Below are positions 6,933 through 14,467 of a stretch of DNA of 40,514 nucleotides, piece after piece. The notes beneath the pieces are model-generated. The model did not search any database and was not told the origin of the DNA. It saw only the letters and a list, made by a program, of their open reading frames with translations. Source of the stretch: Actinomycetes bacterium. GTDB lineage: Bacteria > Actinomycetota > Thermoleophilia > BMS3ABIN01. How positions within the stretch are numbered: position 1 is the stretch's first letter; each line of letters opens with the position of its first letter. Location of the stretch: NCBI GenBank assembly GCA_024276735.1, contig JAJRWQ010000007.1, positions 1 through 40,514 of the forward strand, given 5' to 3'. The position numbers and the translations under genes were made by a program.

Positions 6933-9900
6933 ATGTCGTTCGAGTTGATATGCGGGCCGGCGGGATCGGGCAAGACGCGGGCGGCGATGGATGCCTTCCT
7001 GGAGGAGCTCGACCGCGGCGGCACGCCCCTCTATATCGTTCCCAGCGGCCCCGACGCGCGGCATTTCCGGCGGCAGCTCCTGCGCCGGCGGCAGGCGCTG
7101 CTGGGAGGCGAAGTGCTCACCTTCGAGCGGCTCTATCACCTGCTGGTGGAGCGCGCCGGCCGGCGGCTGCGCTATCCGGAGGGCGGCGAGAAGGTGCTGC
7201 TCGCGGAGGCGGCGCTGGCCGCTGCCGGTGAGCTGGAGCTGTTGTCGCGGCAGGCGCCCACGCCCGGGTTCACCGGTGCGCTCTGCCGTTTCTTCGACGA
7301 GCTCCTGGAACAGGAGATCGACCCGGCGCGGCTGGGGGGACTGTTGCGCTCCTGGGCGGGGAGTGACCGCCGCCGCCGCGCCCTCACCGGCGATCTCTTC
7401 CGGGTCTATTCCGAGTACCACGGGCTGCTGGCGGAGAGCGGTACCTACGACCTGGAGCCGCTGTCGGCGGTGGCCGCCCGCCTGCTGGAGGAGCAGCCCG
7501 GGCTCCTGGGCGGCGAGCTGGTGGTGATCGATGGTTTCTGGGATTTCACCTGGCAGGAGCGGCGGTTCATCGGCGTGCTGGCCCGGACGGTTCCCCGGCT
7601 GCTGGTGACCCTTCCCTGGGAGGAGGGACGGCTGGCGACGGCGGCGGTGGCGGACGGGCTCGGGGAGCTGAAAAGGGCCGGCGCCGAGGTGGTGTCCCTG
7701 CCCCGGCGTAATGATCCCGCACGGCCGCTGGCCCACCTGGAAGCGCATCTCTTCGAAGAAGGAGAGCAGGAGGTGTTGCCGGCCGGCGAGGCCGTCTGCG
7801 TGCTGCGCGCCGCCGGCGAACGGGGCCAGGCGGCGCTGGTGGCGGAGGAGGTGCTGCGGCTCTGGCGCCGCGGCACCGCCCTCGACGACATCGCCATCGT
7901 CTGCCGCCGCAGCACCGGCCCCGAGGCGCAAGCACTGGCGGCCGCCTGCGAGCGCCTGGGCGTGCCCGCCGAGCTGGCGGCGGCGCTGCCTTTCAACCGG
8001 ACCGCCCTGGGGCGGACGCTGGCGGCGGCGTTGGACTACGCCGCCAATCCCGGGGACGCCGGTCGCTTCCTGGCTTACCTGCGCTCACCGTTACCGGTGG
8101 CGCCGGGGGCGCAGGTGGACCGCTTCGAACGCTTCCTGAAGACGAGTCGCCGCCCCCTGCCCGCCGATCACCGGGAGCTGGTCGCGGCCTGGGAGAACGG
8201 CGGCGGCCGCCGGCTGCCGGAGCTGGAGCGCCTGCTGAAAGCACGGGATCGGCGCCGTGAGCTGGCGGCGGCGCTCCGGGAAAACGCCGCTTACCTGGTA
8301 TCGGCGGCAGCCATGGGCAGCAGGGGCGCCGGTGAGAGCGATACCGGCGACCTGGCCGAGGACCTGGCGGCGCTGGCGGTGCTGGAATCGTTTTGCGAGC
8401 GGCAGGCGACGGCACCGGACGGTGCCGCCGCGGACGAGGGGGCGGTGGCACTGTTGTCCCGGGCCCTGGCGGCAGAGCGGGTGCGGCTGCCGGCGGGCAC
8501 CACCCGCGGCTGCGTGCGCATCCTCGATCCCCACCGGGTGCTCAACCAGCGCTTCGACGTGGTCTTCGCCTGCGGCCTGCTGGAAGGAAACTTCCCCAGC
8601 GGCGGCCGCGAGGACGTGTTCATCGACGACGCCGGCAGGGCCATGCTCAACCGCGACCAGGGCACCAGGTTTCGTACCAGGGAACAGCGGCTGGACCAGG
8701 AGCGCTTTCTATTCCACCGTACCCTCTCCCGCGCCCGCGAGCGCATATACCTCTGCTTTCCCTACTGTGACGAGGAGGGGCGACCCACGGTTCCCTCGCT
8801 ATTCGTAGGCGACGCCCTCTCGCTCTTCGAAGAAGGCTCCTGGGGGAAACGCGATCGCGGCATCGGCGAACTGGTGCACATCCCGGAGCAGGCGCCCACT
8901 GAAAGCGCGGCACTGGCGGCACTGGCGGCGCTTGCCGGCGATGGCAACGAGGGCCTGGCCCTGGAGGCAGCGGCCGCGGCGGGACTGGAGCCGCGGCTGC
9001 AGCAGGTGCTGACCGCCTGCCGGCCGCCGGTGGTTTCCCTGGGGGCGGAGGTCCTAGACGTGCTGGGGGAGCGGCGCGCCTTCCGGGTGACGGAACTGGA
9101 GCGCTACCTCGAATGTCCCTTCCGCTACTTCCTGGAGCACCTGGTGGATCCCCAGGACCTCACTCCCGAGAAGATCATGTTGCGCCGGGGGATCCTGGCG
9201 CACCGGATCCTCAGCGAGTTCGGCCGGCAGATGCGCGCTTCCGGGGTCCACCTGCCCCGCGCCGAACGGCCGACGCTTGCTGCCGCCCGCAGGGAGATGG
9301 CGGCGATGGTGGACCGGGAGCTGGAGGGCGAAGAGGGGCTGGAAGCGGCGATGTTGCGCGTCCAGCTTCATCGGTACCTGGAACGTTTCGTGGCCCGCGA
9401 GGCCGCCTGTCGGCGCCGTTTCAAGCCTTACGATTTCGAAGTCTCTTTCGGCGGTGACGATGGGCCCGGCATGCTGAAACTGGGGGAGATCGCCGTCTCC
9501 GGCCGCATCGACCGCGTGGACCTGGAAGAAGGCTCCAATCGCGCCCTGGCGATCGACTACAAGACCGGCGACGTCCACGGGGCGGGAGCCTTCGCGGGCC
9601 AGGGGCTGATCCAGTTGCCGCTCTACCTGCGGGCACTGAAGAACGTGATGGGCCTGGAACCGGTGGCGGGCGAGTACTACTCGCTGTCCCGGGAAAAGCG
9701 GCGGGGTGTCTACCTGGAGCAGTACCGGGAGGAGCTGTGCGGGGAGTGCCCCGGCGCGGGCGTCAAAAGCGACTTGCTGGATGCCGCCGAATTCGAGGAA
9801 CTGCTGTCGGCGGCGGAGGCGGCGGCGCGGGAGGCGGCGGCCGGCATTCGCGGCGGCGATTTCCCGGCCCAGCCCCTGCAGGGAGAAGATACCTGCAAAT

Positions 9901-9956
9901 ATTGTGACCTAGCCCACCTGTGCCGGCGCGGGGAGGATGGTGAAAGCGATGCCTGA
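6933..9956 (+). CDS. addB: AddB-like ATP-dependent nuclease subunit (PD-(D/E)XK, Fe-S)
   Basis: A 1007-residue protein of the AddB family, which works with AddA to resect double-strand DNA breaks for recombination. The N-terminus has an intact Walker A, GPAGSGKT (residues 8-15), followed by a helicase-like core without obvious DExx box, as in AddB. The C-terminal third holds the nuclease: GRIDRVDLEE then LAIDYKTGD (about residue 873), the D...DYK core of a PD-(D/E)XK fold. Four cysteines expected to bind [4Fe-4S] are present: one in YLECPFRYFLEHL (about residue 727) and three in CKYCDLAHLC (about residues 987-996). The start at 6933 is set by GGAGGACCG in front of it; an upstream in-frame ATG at 6807 would add 42 low-complexity residues. 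The 3' end overlaps addA by 8 bases. Confidence 0.87.
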   Translation: MSFELICGPAGSGKTRAAMDAFLEELDRGGTPLYIVPSGPDARHFRRQLLRRRQALLGGEVLTFERLYHLLVERAGRRLRYPEGGEKVLLAEAALAAAGELELLSRQAPTPGFTGALCRFFDELLEQEIDPARLGGLLRSWAGSDRRRRALTGDLFRVYSEYHGLLAESGTYDLEPLSAVAARLLEEQPGLLGGELVVIDGFWDFTWQERRFIGVLARTVPRLLVTLPWEEGRLATAAVADGLGELKRAGAEVVSLPRRNDPARPLAHLEAHLFEEGEQEVLPAGEAVCVLRAAGERGQAALVAEEVLRLWRRGTALDDIAIVCRRSTGPEAQALAAACERLGVPAELAAALPFNRTALGRTLAAALDYAANPGDAGRFLAYLRSPLPVAPGAQVDRFERFLKTSRRPLPADHRELVAAWENGGGRRLPELERLLKARDRRRELAAALRENAAYLVSAAAMGSRGAGESDTGDLAEDLAALAVLESFCERQATAPDGAAADEGAVALLSRALAAERVRLPAGTTRGCVRILDPHRVLNQRFDVVFACGLLEGNFPSGGREDVFIDDAGRAMLNRDQGTRFRTREQRLDQERFLFHRTLSRARERIYLCFPYCDEEGRPTVPSLFVGDALSLFEEGSWGKRDRGIGELVHIPEQAPTESAALAALAALAGDGNEGLALEAAAAAGLEPRLQQVLTACRPPVVSLGAEVLDVLGERRAFRVTELERYLECPFRYFLEHLVDPQDLTPEKIMLRRGILAHRILSEFGRQMRASGVHLPRAERPTLAAARREMAAMVDRELEGEEGLEAAMLRVQLHRYLERFVAREAACRRRFKPYDFEVSFGGDDGPGMLKLGEIAVSGRIDRVDLEEGSNRALAIDYKTGDVHGAGAFAGQGLIQLPLYLRALKNVMGLEPVAGEYYSLSREKRRGVYLEQYREELCGECPGAGVKSDLLDAAEFEELLSAAEAAAREAAAGIRGGDFPAQPLQGEDTCKYCDLAHLCRRGEDGESDA

Positions 9957-10785
9957 AGCAGGCGGCGGGATCGATCCCACCGAGAGCCAGCGGGCGGTCA
10001 TCGAAGCGGGGAGCGGCAGTATCTTCGTCGCTGCCGGTGCCGGCTCGGGCAAGACCGGTACCCTCACTTACCGCTTCGTCAACGCCGTCGCCCGCGGCGA
10101 GGCACGGGTGGAGGAGATCCTGGCGATCACCTTCACCCGCAAGGCGGCGGCGGAGATGCTGGATCGCATCAGGAGCTGCCTGCGTGAGGGCGACACCGGC
10201 ACCGGCACGGCCACGGAAGAGCAGCGCCGGCGCATGGCCGAGGGATGGCGCGAGATGGAGCGCGCCCAGATAGACACCGTGCACGGCTTCTGCGCTACCG
10301 TGCTGCGCGCCAACGCCCTGGCCGCCGGTATCGACCCCGACTTCGCAGTGATCGGCGACGCCATGCGCGCACAGGTGGAGGACGAGGTCTTCGACGAGGC
10401 GCTGGCGCAGCTGCTGGACGAGGAAGGGGAGCGGGCGCTGGAGTTCATGACTGCTTACGACCGGAACTTCTCCCGCAAGCTGAAAAAGGGGTTGGTCGGC
10501 ACCTACAACCTGATGCGCAGTCGCGGCCTGGCGGTGGAGCTGCCGCCACCCGGCGGCGCGCCCGAGGTGGACCAGGCGGGCCGCCGCCTCTCCCGGGCGG
10601 CGCGGGCGCTCGAGGCCGCCGTCAGGGAGAAATACTCCAAGAGCAGCGTCACGGTGGAGCAGAACCTGGCAGCCGCCGCGCGGCTCAAAGACGTATGGAA
10701 CCGGGGAGATCCGCGTTGGCGCCTGGGGGTGGTGGCCGCGACCAAGGGTCACCGCGGCCTGAAGGCGGTCCGGGAAGAGGTGTAG
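9949..10785 (+). CDS. addA: AddA-like helicase-nuclease, N-terminal part, ended by an in-frame TAG
   Basis: The first 278 residues of a UvrD/RecB-family helicase-nuclease. They contain the Q-motif region (TESQRAVIEA), Walker A VAAGAGSGKT (about residues 27-36) and motif Ia AITFTRKAAAEML. The frame is then cut by TAG at 10783-10785 in the sequence GAG GTG TAG GAG CTC; the same frame continues at once with GAG CTC ATG GAC and the rest of the enzyme. The stop falls in a charged linker before the DExx box, where a Glu codon (GAG) would fit. I chose ATG 9949 because GGTGA lies 5 bases upstream; ATG 9937 is possible. It overlaps addB by 8 bases. Treat 9949-13455 as one interrupted gene unless readthrough or two-piece assembly is shown. 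Confidence 0.8.
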   Translation: MPEAGGGIDPTESQRAVIEAGSGSIFVAAGAGSGKTGTLTYRFVNAVARGEARVEEILAITFTRKAAAEMLDRIRSCLREGDTGTGTATEEQRRRMAEGWREMERAQIDTVHGFCATVLRANALAAGIDPDFAVIGDAMRAQVEDEVFDEALAQLLDEEGERALEFMTAYDRNFSRKLKKGLVGTYNLMRSRGLAVELPPPGGAPEVDQAGRRLSRAARALEAAVREKYSKSSVTVEQNLAAAARLKDVWNRGDPRWRLGVVAATKGHRGLKAVREEV

Positions 10786-10791
10786 GAGCTC

Positions 10792-13455
10792 ATGGACGCC
10801 CGCGACGAATACCTGTGGGCCCTGCGCTCGCAACTGGGGCGTGTTCACTGGGAGCTGCTTGACCGCCTGCTGCGACTTTTTCACCGCGGTTACACGCGGC
10901 GCAAGCGGCAGGCGGGCATGCTCGACTACGAGGACCTGGAAACCCTCACCCGCGACCTGCTCGCCGGAGACGAAGGCCTGCGCCGGCACATCGCCGGCCG
11001 CTACCGGCTGGTGTTGGTGGACGAGTTCCAGGACATCAACCCCCTCCAGTGCGAGATCATCCGCCTGCTGGACCAGGACAACCTGCTGCTGGTGGGAGAC
11101 GAGAACCAGTCGATCTACGGCTTCCGCGATGCCGAGGTGGAGCTCTTCCGCCGCGAGGGAGAACGGGCCGAGCGGGAGGGCCGTTTTCTCACCCTGGGCG
11201 ACAACTTCCGCAGCCAGCGCCAGATTCTCTCTTTCGTGGACTTCCTGTTCGATCGCGACCAGATGCTGCGGCCGGGATACCTGCGGCTGGAGCCGTGTGC
11301 CCCGGCGGAACCGGATCCCGGCGAGCCCCGGGTGGAGATAGTTCTCGTGGACAAGAAGTGTGGCGGTGACGGTGAACTCGATGCCGACCATGCGCGCGTG
11401 GCCGAGGCACGCCTGGTGGCGGCACGGTTGCAGGCGCTGAAGGATGAAGACGGTTATGACTTCGGGGAGATGGCGATTCTCTTCCGCAGCCGCAAGGCCA
11501 TCGCCGTTTTCCAGAGGGAGCTGGAGGCCGCCGGCATCGATTGCTACCTGGCGGCGGGCCGGGGATACTTCGAGCGGCTGGAGCTGGGGGACGTGATCAA
11601 CCTGATGAAGCTGTTGGTGAATCCGCTGGACGACAAGGCCCTGGCAGCGGTGCTCAGGTCGCCCTACGCGGGCGCCGGGGACGACGTTCTCTTCTGGCTG
11701 GGGCGGGCAGCGAAGGAAGGCGAAGGCTACCGGCGCCCCTTCTGGGAGCTGGTGCGGGAGGGCGACGGGCTGGAAAAGCTGGGTGGCGACGAGCGGCGGC
11801 GCCTGGAGCGGTTCGTCGACGAGTTCACCCGGCTGCGCTCCCTGGCGCGCCGTGGCGACCTGTCGCGGCTGGCGGAAGCAGCCTGCGACTTCAACGATTA
11901 CCGGGCGGCGCTCGCCACCGGTGGGCGGGGCCGGCGGGGCCTCGCCAACCTGGAGAAATTCGTGGCGCTGGCGGCGGAGTTCGCCGAGACCCGGGGGGGC
12001 CACCTGGAAAGTTTCGTCTCCTTTCTCGAACACCAGCAGGGTGCACGGGTGCAGGAAGTGGATGCCCCGGTGGAAGAGGAAGGCGTGGAGGCGGTGACGC
12101 TGCTCACCATTCACGCGGCCAAGGGGCTGGAATTTCCGGTGGTGGTGCTGCCCCAGCTGGGGGCCGACATGCCCAGGGACGACAAGCCCCTGGTGTTGCT
12201 GGATCGTGCCCCCGGCGGCGGTTGCGGCCTGTACTACCGCCACGTCGGCACCAGGATCGCCGACGAGGTGGACGGCCCCGCGTTCGACTACGCGCGGCTG
12301 GAAGAGGAGGAGAAGGAGCGCGAAGCCGCGGAAGAGAAACGCCTCTACTACGTGGCCATGACCCGCGCCCGTTCCCGCCTGCTGTTGGTGGGCACCGGCG
12401 ATGCCGGCGGGTCGCCCAAGGAGGAAGGGGAAGGAAAACCCCTGGACTGGATCCGCCATTGCTTCGCGCTGTCGCGGGGGTCGCGGCGGGAGCTGGACGA
12501 TGTCGACCGCCTCGATGACATCGAGGGCATGGAAGTGGGCTTCCGGCTGGTCACGGACGCGCGGTCGCTGGTGGCGGAGCGGCCGCCGCGACCGGAGGCG
12601 ACCGCGCCAGGGACGGCACCGACCATGGCGGAAGACCTGCGGCGGCTGCCGCCGCCGGCCGCCTACGTGCCGTCGACGATCGCTGCCACCGCGGTGAAGC
12701 TCTACCAGGATTGCCCCCGGCGCTACTACCTGGAAGCGGTGCTGCGCGTCCGGGAGCCGGCCGCCGCCGGCGCCGGAGGCGCCGGCGGCGGCCTCTCGCC
12801 GCTGGACCTGGGGACCCTGGTTCACGCCGTACTGGAACACTCGCCGCTGCCGCTGCCCCGGGAAGACCCGCTGGCGGCAGTGGACCTGCAGGCGCTGGCC
12901 GCCGGCTCGCTGGGCGAGGCGGTGACCCTGGGCGAGGAGGAGCAACAGAGCATCGGCCGGCTCGCCGCCAACCTCGACCGCGCGCCCGTGGCCGCCAGCC
13001 TGTACGCCGCCGCGGCGGCGGGCGAGCTGAGACGCGAGGTGCCGTTTTCCTTCCTCTCGGGGGAGACCATCGTCGGCGGCCGCATCGACGTAATGGTCAC
13101 CGGCGGCGAACGGGTGCTGGTGGTGGACTACAAGACCGGCGCCGTGAGCGAGGAAAAGGAAGTCGGGTCCCTGGGCGCCGGGTACCGGGGCCAGATGGAC
13201 ACCTACGCGCTGGCGGCGGCCGCCGCCTTTCCCGGCCGGGAAGTGGAGGTGGTGCTGGTCTTTCTCGATGCCCCGGGCCGGGAGTACCGGCTCTCTTACG
13301 ACGAGCGCGGGCTGGCTGCTGCCCGCGAACGGCTGGAGGCGGTGCTGGCGGACATGCGAAGCGGCGACTTCCCGCCCCGGGCGGACGCCGCCGGCGGCTG
13401 CCGCGGCTGTCCCGGCCGGGGGCGGCTGCCGCTCTGCCCCTCCGCGCCGGCATAG
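10792..13455 (+). CDS. addA: AddA-like helicase-nuclease, remainder after the in-frame stop
   Basis: 887 codons in the same frame as the preceding fragment. It holds the rest of a superfamily 1 helicase: motif II RLVLVDEFQDINPLQ, motif III LLLVGDENQSIYGFRDAE, motif IV NFRSQRQIL, motif V LTIHAAKGLEFPVVVLPQ and motif VI RLYYVAMTRARSRLLLVG. The C-terminal PD-(D/E)XK nuclease has LGTLVHAVLE, GGRIDVMV and LVVDYKTGAV. Cysteines in DCPRRYYLE and CRGCPGRGRLPLC suggest a second Fe-S nuclease domain, as in AdnA/AdnB/Cas4-type enzymes. No good ribosome-binding site precedes ATG 10792, and this piece lacks Walker A, so on its own it could not hydrolyse ATP. All later motifs look intact, which argues that the stop is recent, erroneous or read through. 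Confidence 0.8.
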   Translation: MDARDEYLWALRSQLGRVHWELLDRLLRLFHRGYTRRKRQAGMLDYEDLETLTRDLLAGDEGLRRHIAGRYRLVLVDEFQDINPLQCEIIRLLDQDNLLLVGDENQSIYGFRDAEVELFRREGERAEREGRFLTLGDNFRSQRQILSFVDFLFDRDQMLRPGYLRLEPCAPAEPDPGEPRVEIVLVDKKCGGDGELDADHARVAEARLVAARLQALKDEDGYDFGEMAILFRSRKAIAVFQRELEAAGIDCYLAAGRGYFERLELGDVINLMKLLVNPLDDKALAAVLRSPYAGAGDDVLFWLGRAAKEGEGYRRPFWELVREGDGLEKLGGDERRRLERFVDEFTRLRSLARRGDLSRLAEAACDFNDYRAALATGGRGRRGLANLEKFVALAAEFAETRGGHLESFVSFLEHQQGARVQEVDAPVEEEGVEAVTLLTIHAAKGLEFPVVVLPQLGADMPRDDKPLVLLDRAPGGGCGLYYRHVGTRIADEVDGPAFDYARLEEEEKEREAAEEKRLYYVAMTRARSRLLLVGTGDAGGSPKEEGEGKPLDWIRHCFALSRGSRRELDDVDRLDDIEGMEVGFRLVTDARSLVAERPPRPEATAPGTAPTMAEDLRRLPPPAAYVPSTIAATAVKLYQDCPRRYYLEAVLRVREPAAAGAGGAGGGLSPLDLGTLVHAVLEHSPLPLPREDPLAAVDLQALAAGSLGEAVTLGEEEQQSIGRLAANLDRAPVAASLYAAAAAGELRREVPFSFLSGETIVGGRIDVMVTGGERVLVVDYKTGAVSEEKEVGSLGAGYRGQMDTYALAAAAAFPGREVEVVLVFLDAPGREYRLSYDERGLAAARERLEAVLADMRSGDFPPRADAAGGCRGCPGRGRLPLCPSAPA

Positions 13456-13482
13456 CGGCCGGCGGGCGGGCCGGCGCCGCGC

Positions 13483-13971
13483 TCAGAGAAACTCCTTGTC
13501 CTCTTCGTCCTGGGCCAGGTCGACGAGGCGCGGCCGCGTGAGCTCGAGGAAGTCCGCCCCGGAGACGCGCACCGAGATGCCGCGGGAGCCGGCGGCGAAG
13601 ACGACCTCCGGTACCGTTTCCAGGCGCCGGTCCAGCAGCACCGGGAGCTGCAGCAGGTCCGGCAGCGGCGGCAACGCGCCCAGCTCGAATTCGCCGTGCG
13701 CCGCCGCCATCTCCTCCTCGCTGGCCAGGCGGGCGTGGTTGTCCCCGGTGGCGAGCCGCAGCTTGTGGACGTCGAGGCGCTCCGTGGCGGGAAGCACCGC
13801 CAGCACCTCGCCGCCGCCGGTTTCGACGAGCAGGGTTTTCGCCAGTCGCTCGGCGGGGACGCCGGCGGCCCGCGCCGCGTCGCCGGCAGAGAAGGCCTCC
13901 CGGTGGCGGATCACCTCGTGGGCGATCTTGCGTTCCTCCAGCAGGTGCACGATATCGTCGACGGCGGCCAT
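13483..13971 (-). CDS. YbaK/ProX-family aminoacyl-tRNA deacylase
   Basis: A 162-residue single-domain protein of the YbaK / prolyl-tRNA synthetase-associated domain family, which hydrolyses mischarged tRNAs in trans. Supporting sequence: the N-terminal stretch LLEERKIAHEVIRHREAFSA, then ERLAKTLLVETGGGEVLAVLPA with the conserved Lys used in catalysis, KLRLATGDNHARLASEEEM, and ELGALPPLPDLLQLPVLLD near the end. The length is that of a free-standing YbaK-type protein. The ATG at 13971 has AGGAAG about 8 bases upstream. The gene is convergent with addA, 27 bases between stops. The amino acid handled cannot be read from sequence. Confidence 0.85.
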   Translation of the reverse strand: MAAVDDIVHLLEERKIAHEVIRHREAFSAGDAARAAGVPAERLAKTLLVETGGGEVLAVLPATERLDVHKLRLATGDNHARLASEEEMAAAHGEFELGALPPLPDLLQLPVLLDRRLETVPEVVFAAGSRGISVRVSGADFLELTRPRLVDLAQDEEDKEFL

Positions 13972-14467
13972 GGGCAGCTTCCTGCGGACCGTTCTTTCGG
14001 AAACACTCTTCTTCCCGTCCGGCGCGAAATCTACACCCGTGCGATGCCATCGGCAGGCACGCGGCGCCCGGCCGTGCCTGCTCGCCGTTTTTTCTCCGTC
14101 GCCGGTCTCCGTCATGGTGACCTGGGGGGGGCGAAGCAACGGGTCGCTGCCGGGAGAAGGGTTTGAGGAAATTTTGAAACGGGCAGCAATACTTGTCGCC
14201 CGTCACGGTAAGTACACGGGAACTTGCAGGGGAGCATGCCAGGAAGAGTGGCCGCCGGCAGTGCTTCCCCTAAAGCGGCACCGGCGTCCTGCCGATGGGC
14301 GCTTTGCCTGTCCTCGCCGCCTGCCGGGGACGGCGGCGGCAGGCGGCAGGTGGTCGGAAGCATCGCCCGGTGCCGCCCTCGCTTGCGGGGTAAAGCGGCG
14401 CCGACAGGGATCGGTGAGTTGCCGGGACCGGCACGTGCCATGCCGGCCCGGGCCCTGGGAGGTAGGG
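13972..14467. other. Gene-free stretch between the deacylase and the histidine kinase
   Basis: 496 bases between divergent genes. I see no convincing gene. The pattern TAAAGCGGC(A/G)CCG occurs twice about 120 bases apart (near 14270 and 14390), each time as the right arm of an imperfect hairpin, so the kinase leader may be structured. A TTGAAA at about 14174-14179 lacks a good -10 partner. No known riboswitch consensus was recognised. Confidence 0.4.

Noticed and set aside
9763-12945. A 1060-codon open frame on the minus strand opposite addBA
   Set aside because: It is an antisense shadow: low-complexity Gln/Arg/Gly-rich product, no domains, no ribosome-binding site, and it lies over clearly coding plus-strand genes. 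High GC content keeps antisense frames open.
13972-14467. A cyclic-di-GMP or cobalamin riboswitch before the kinase
   Set aside because: Imperfect hairpins are present but none of the conserved consensus strings of these classes could be found.
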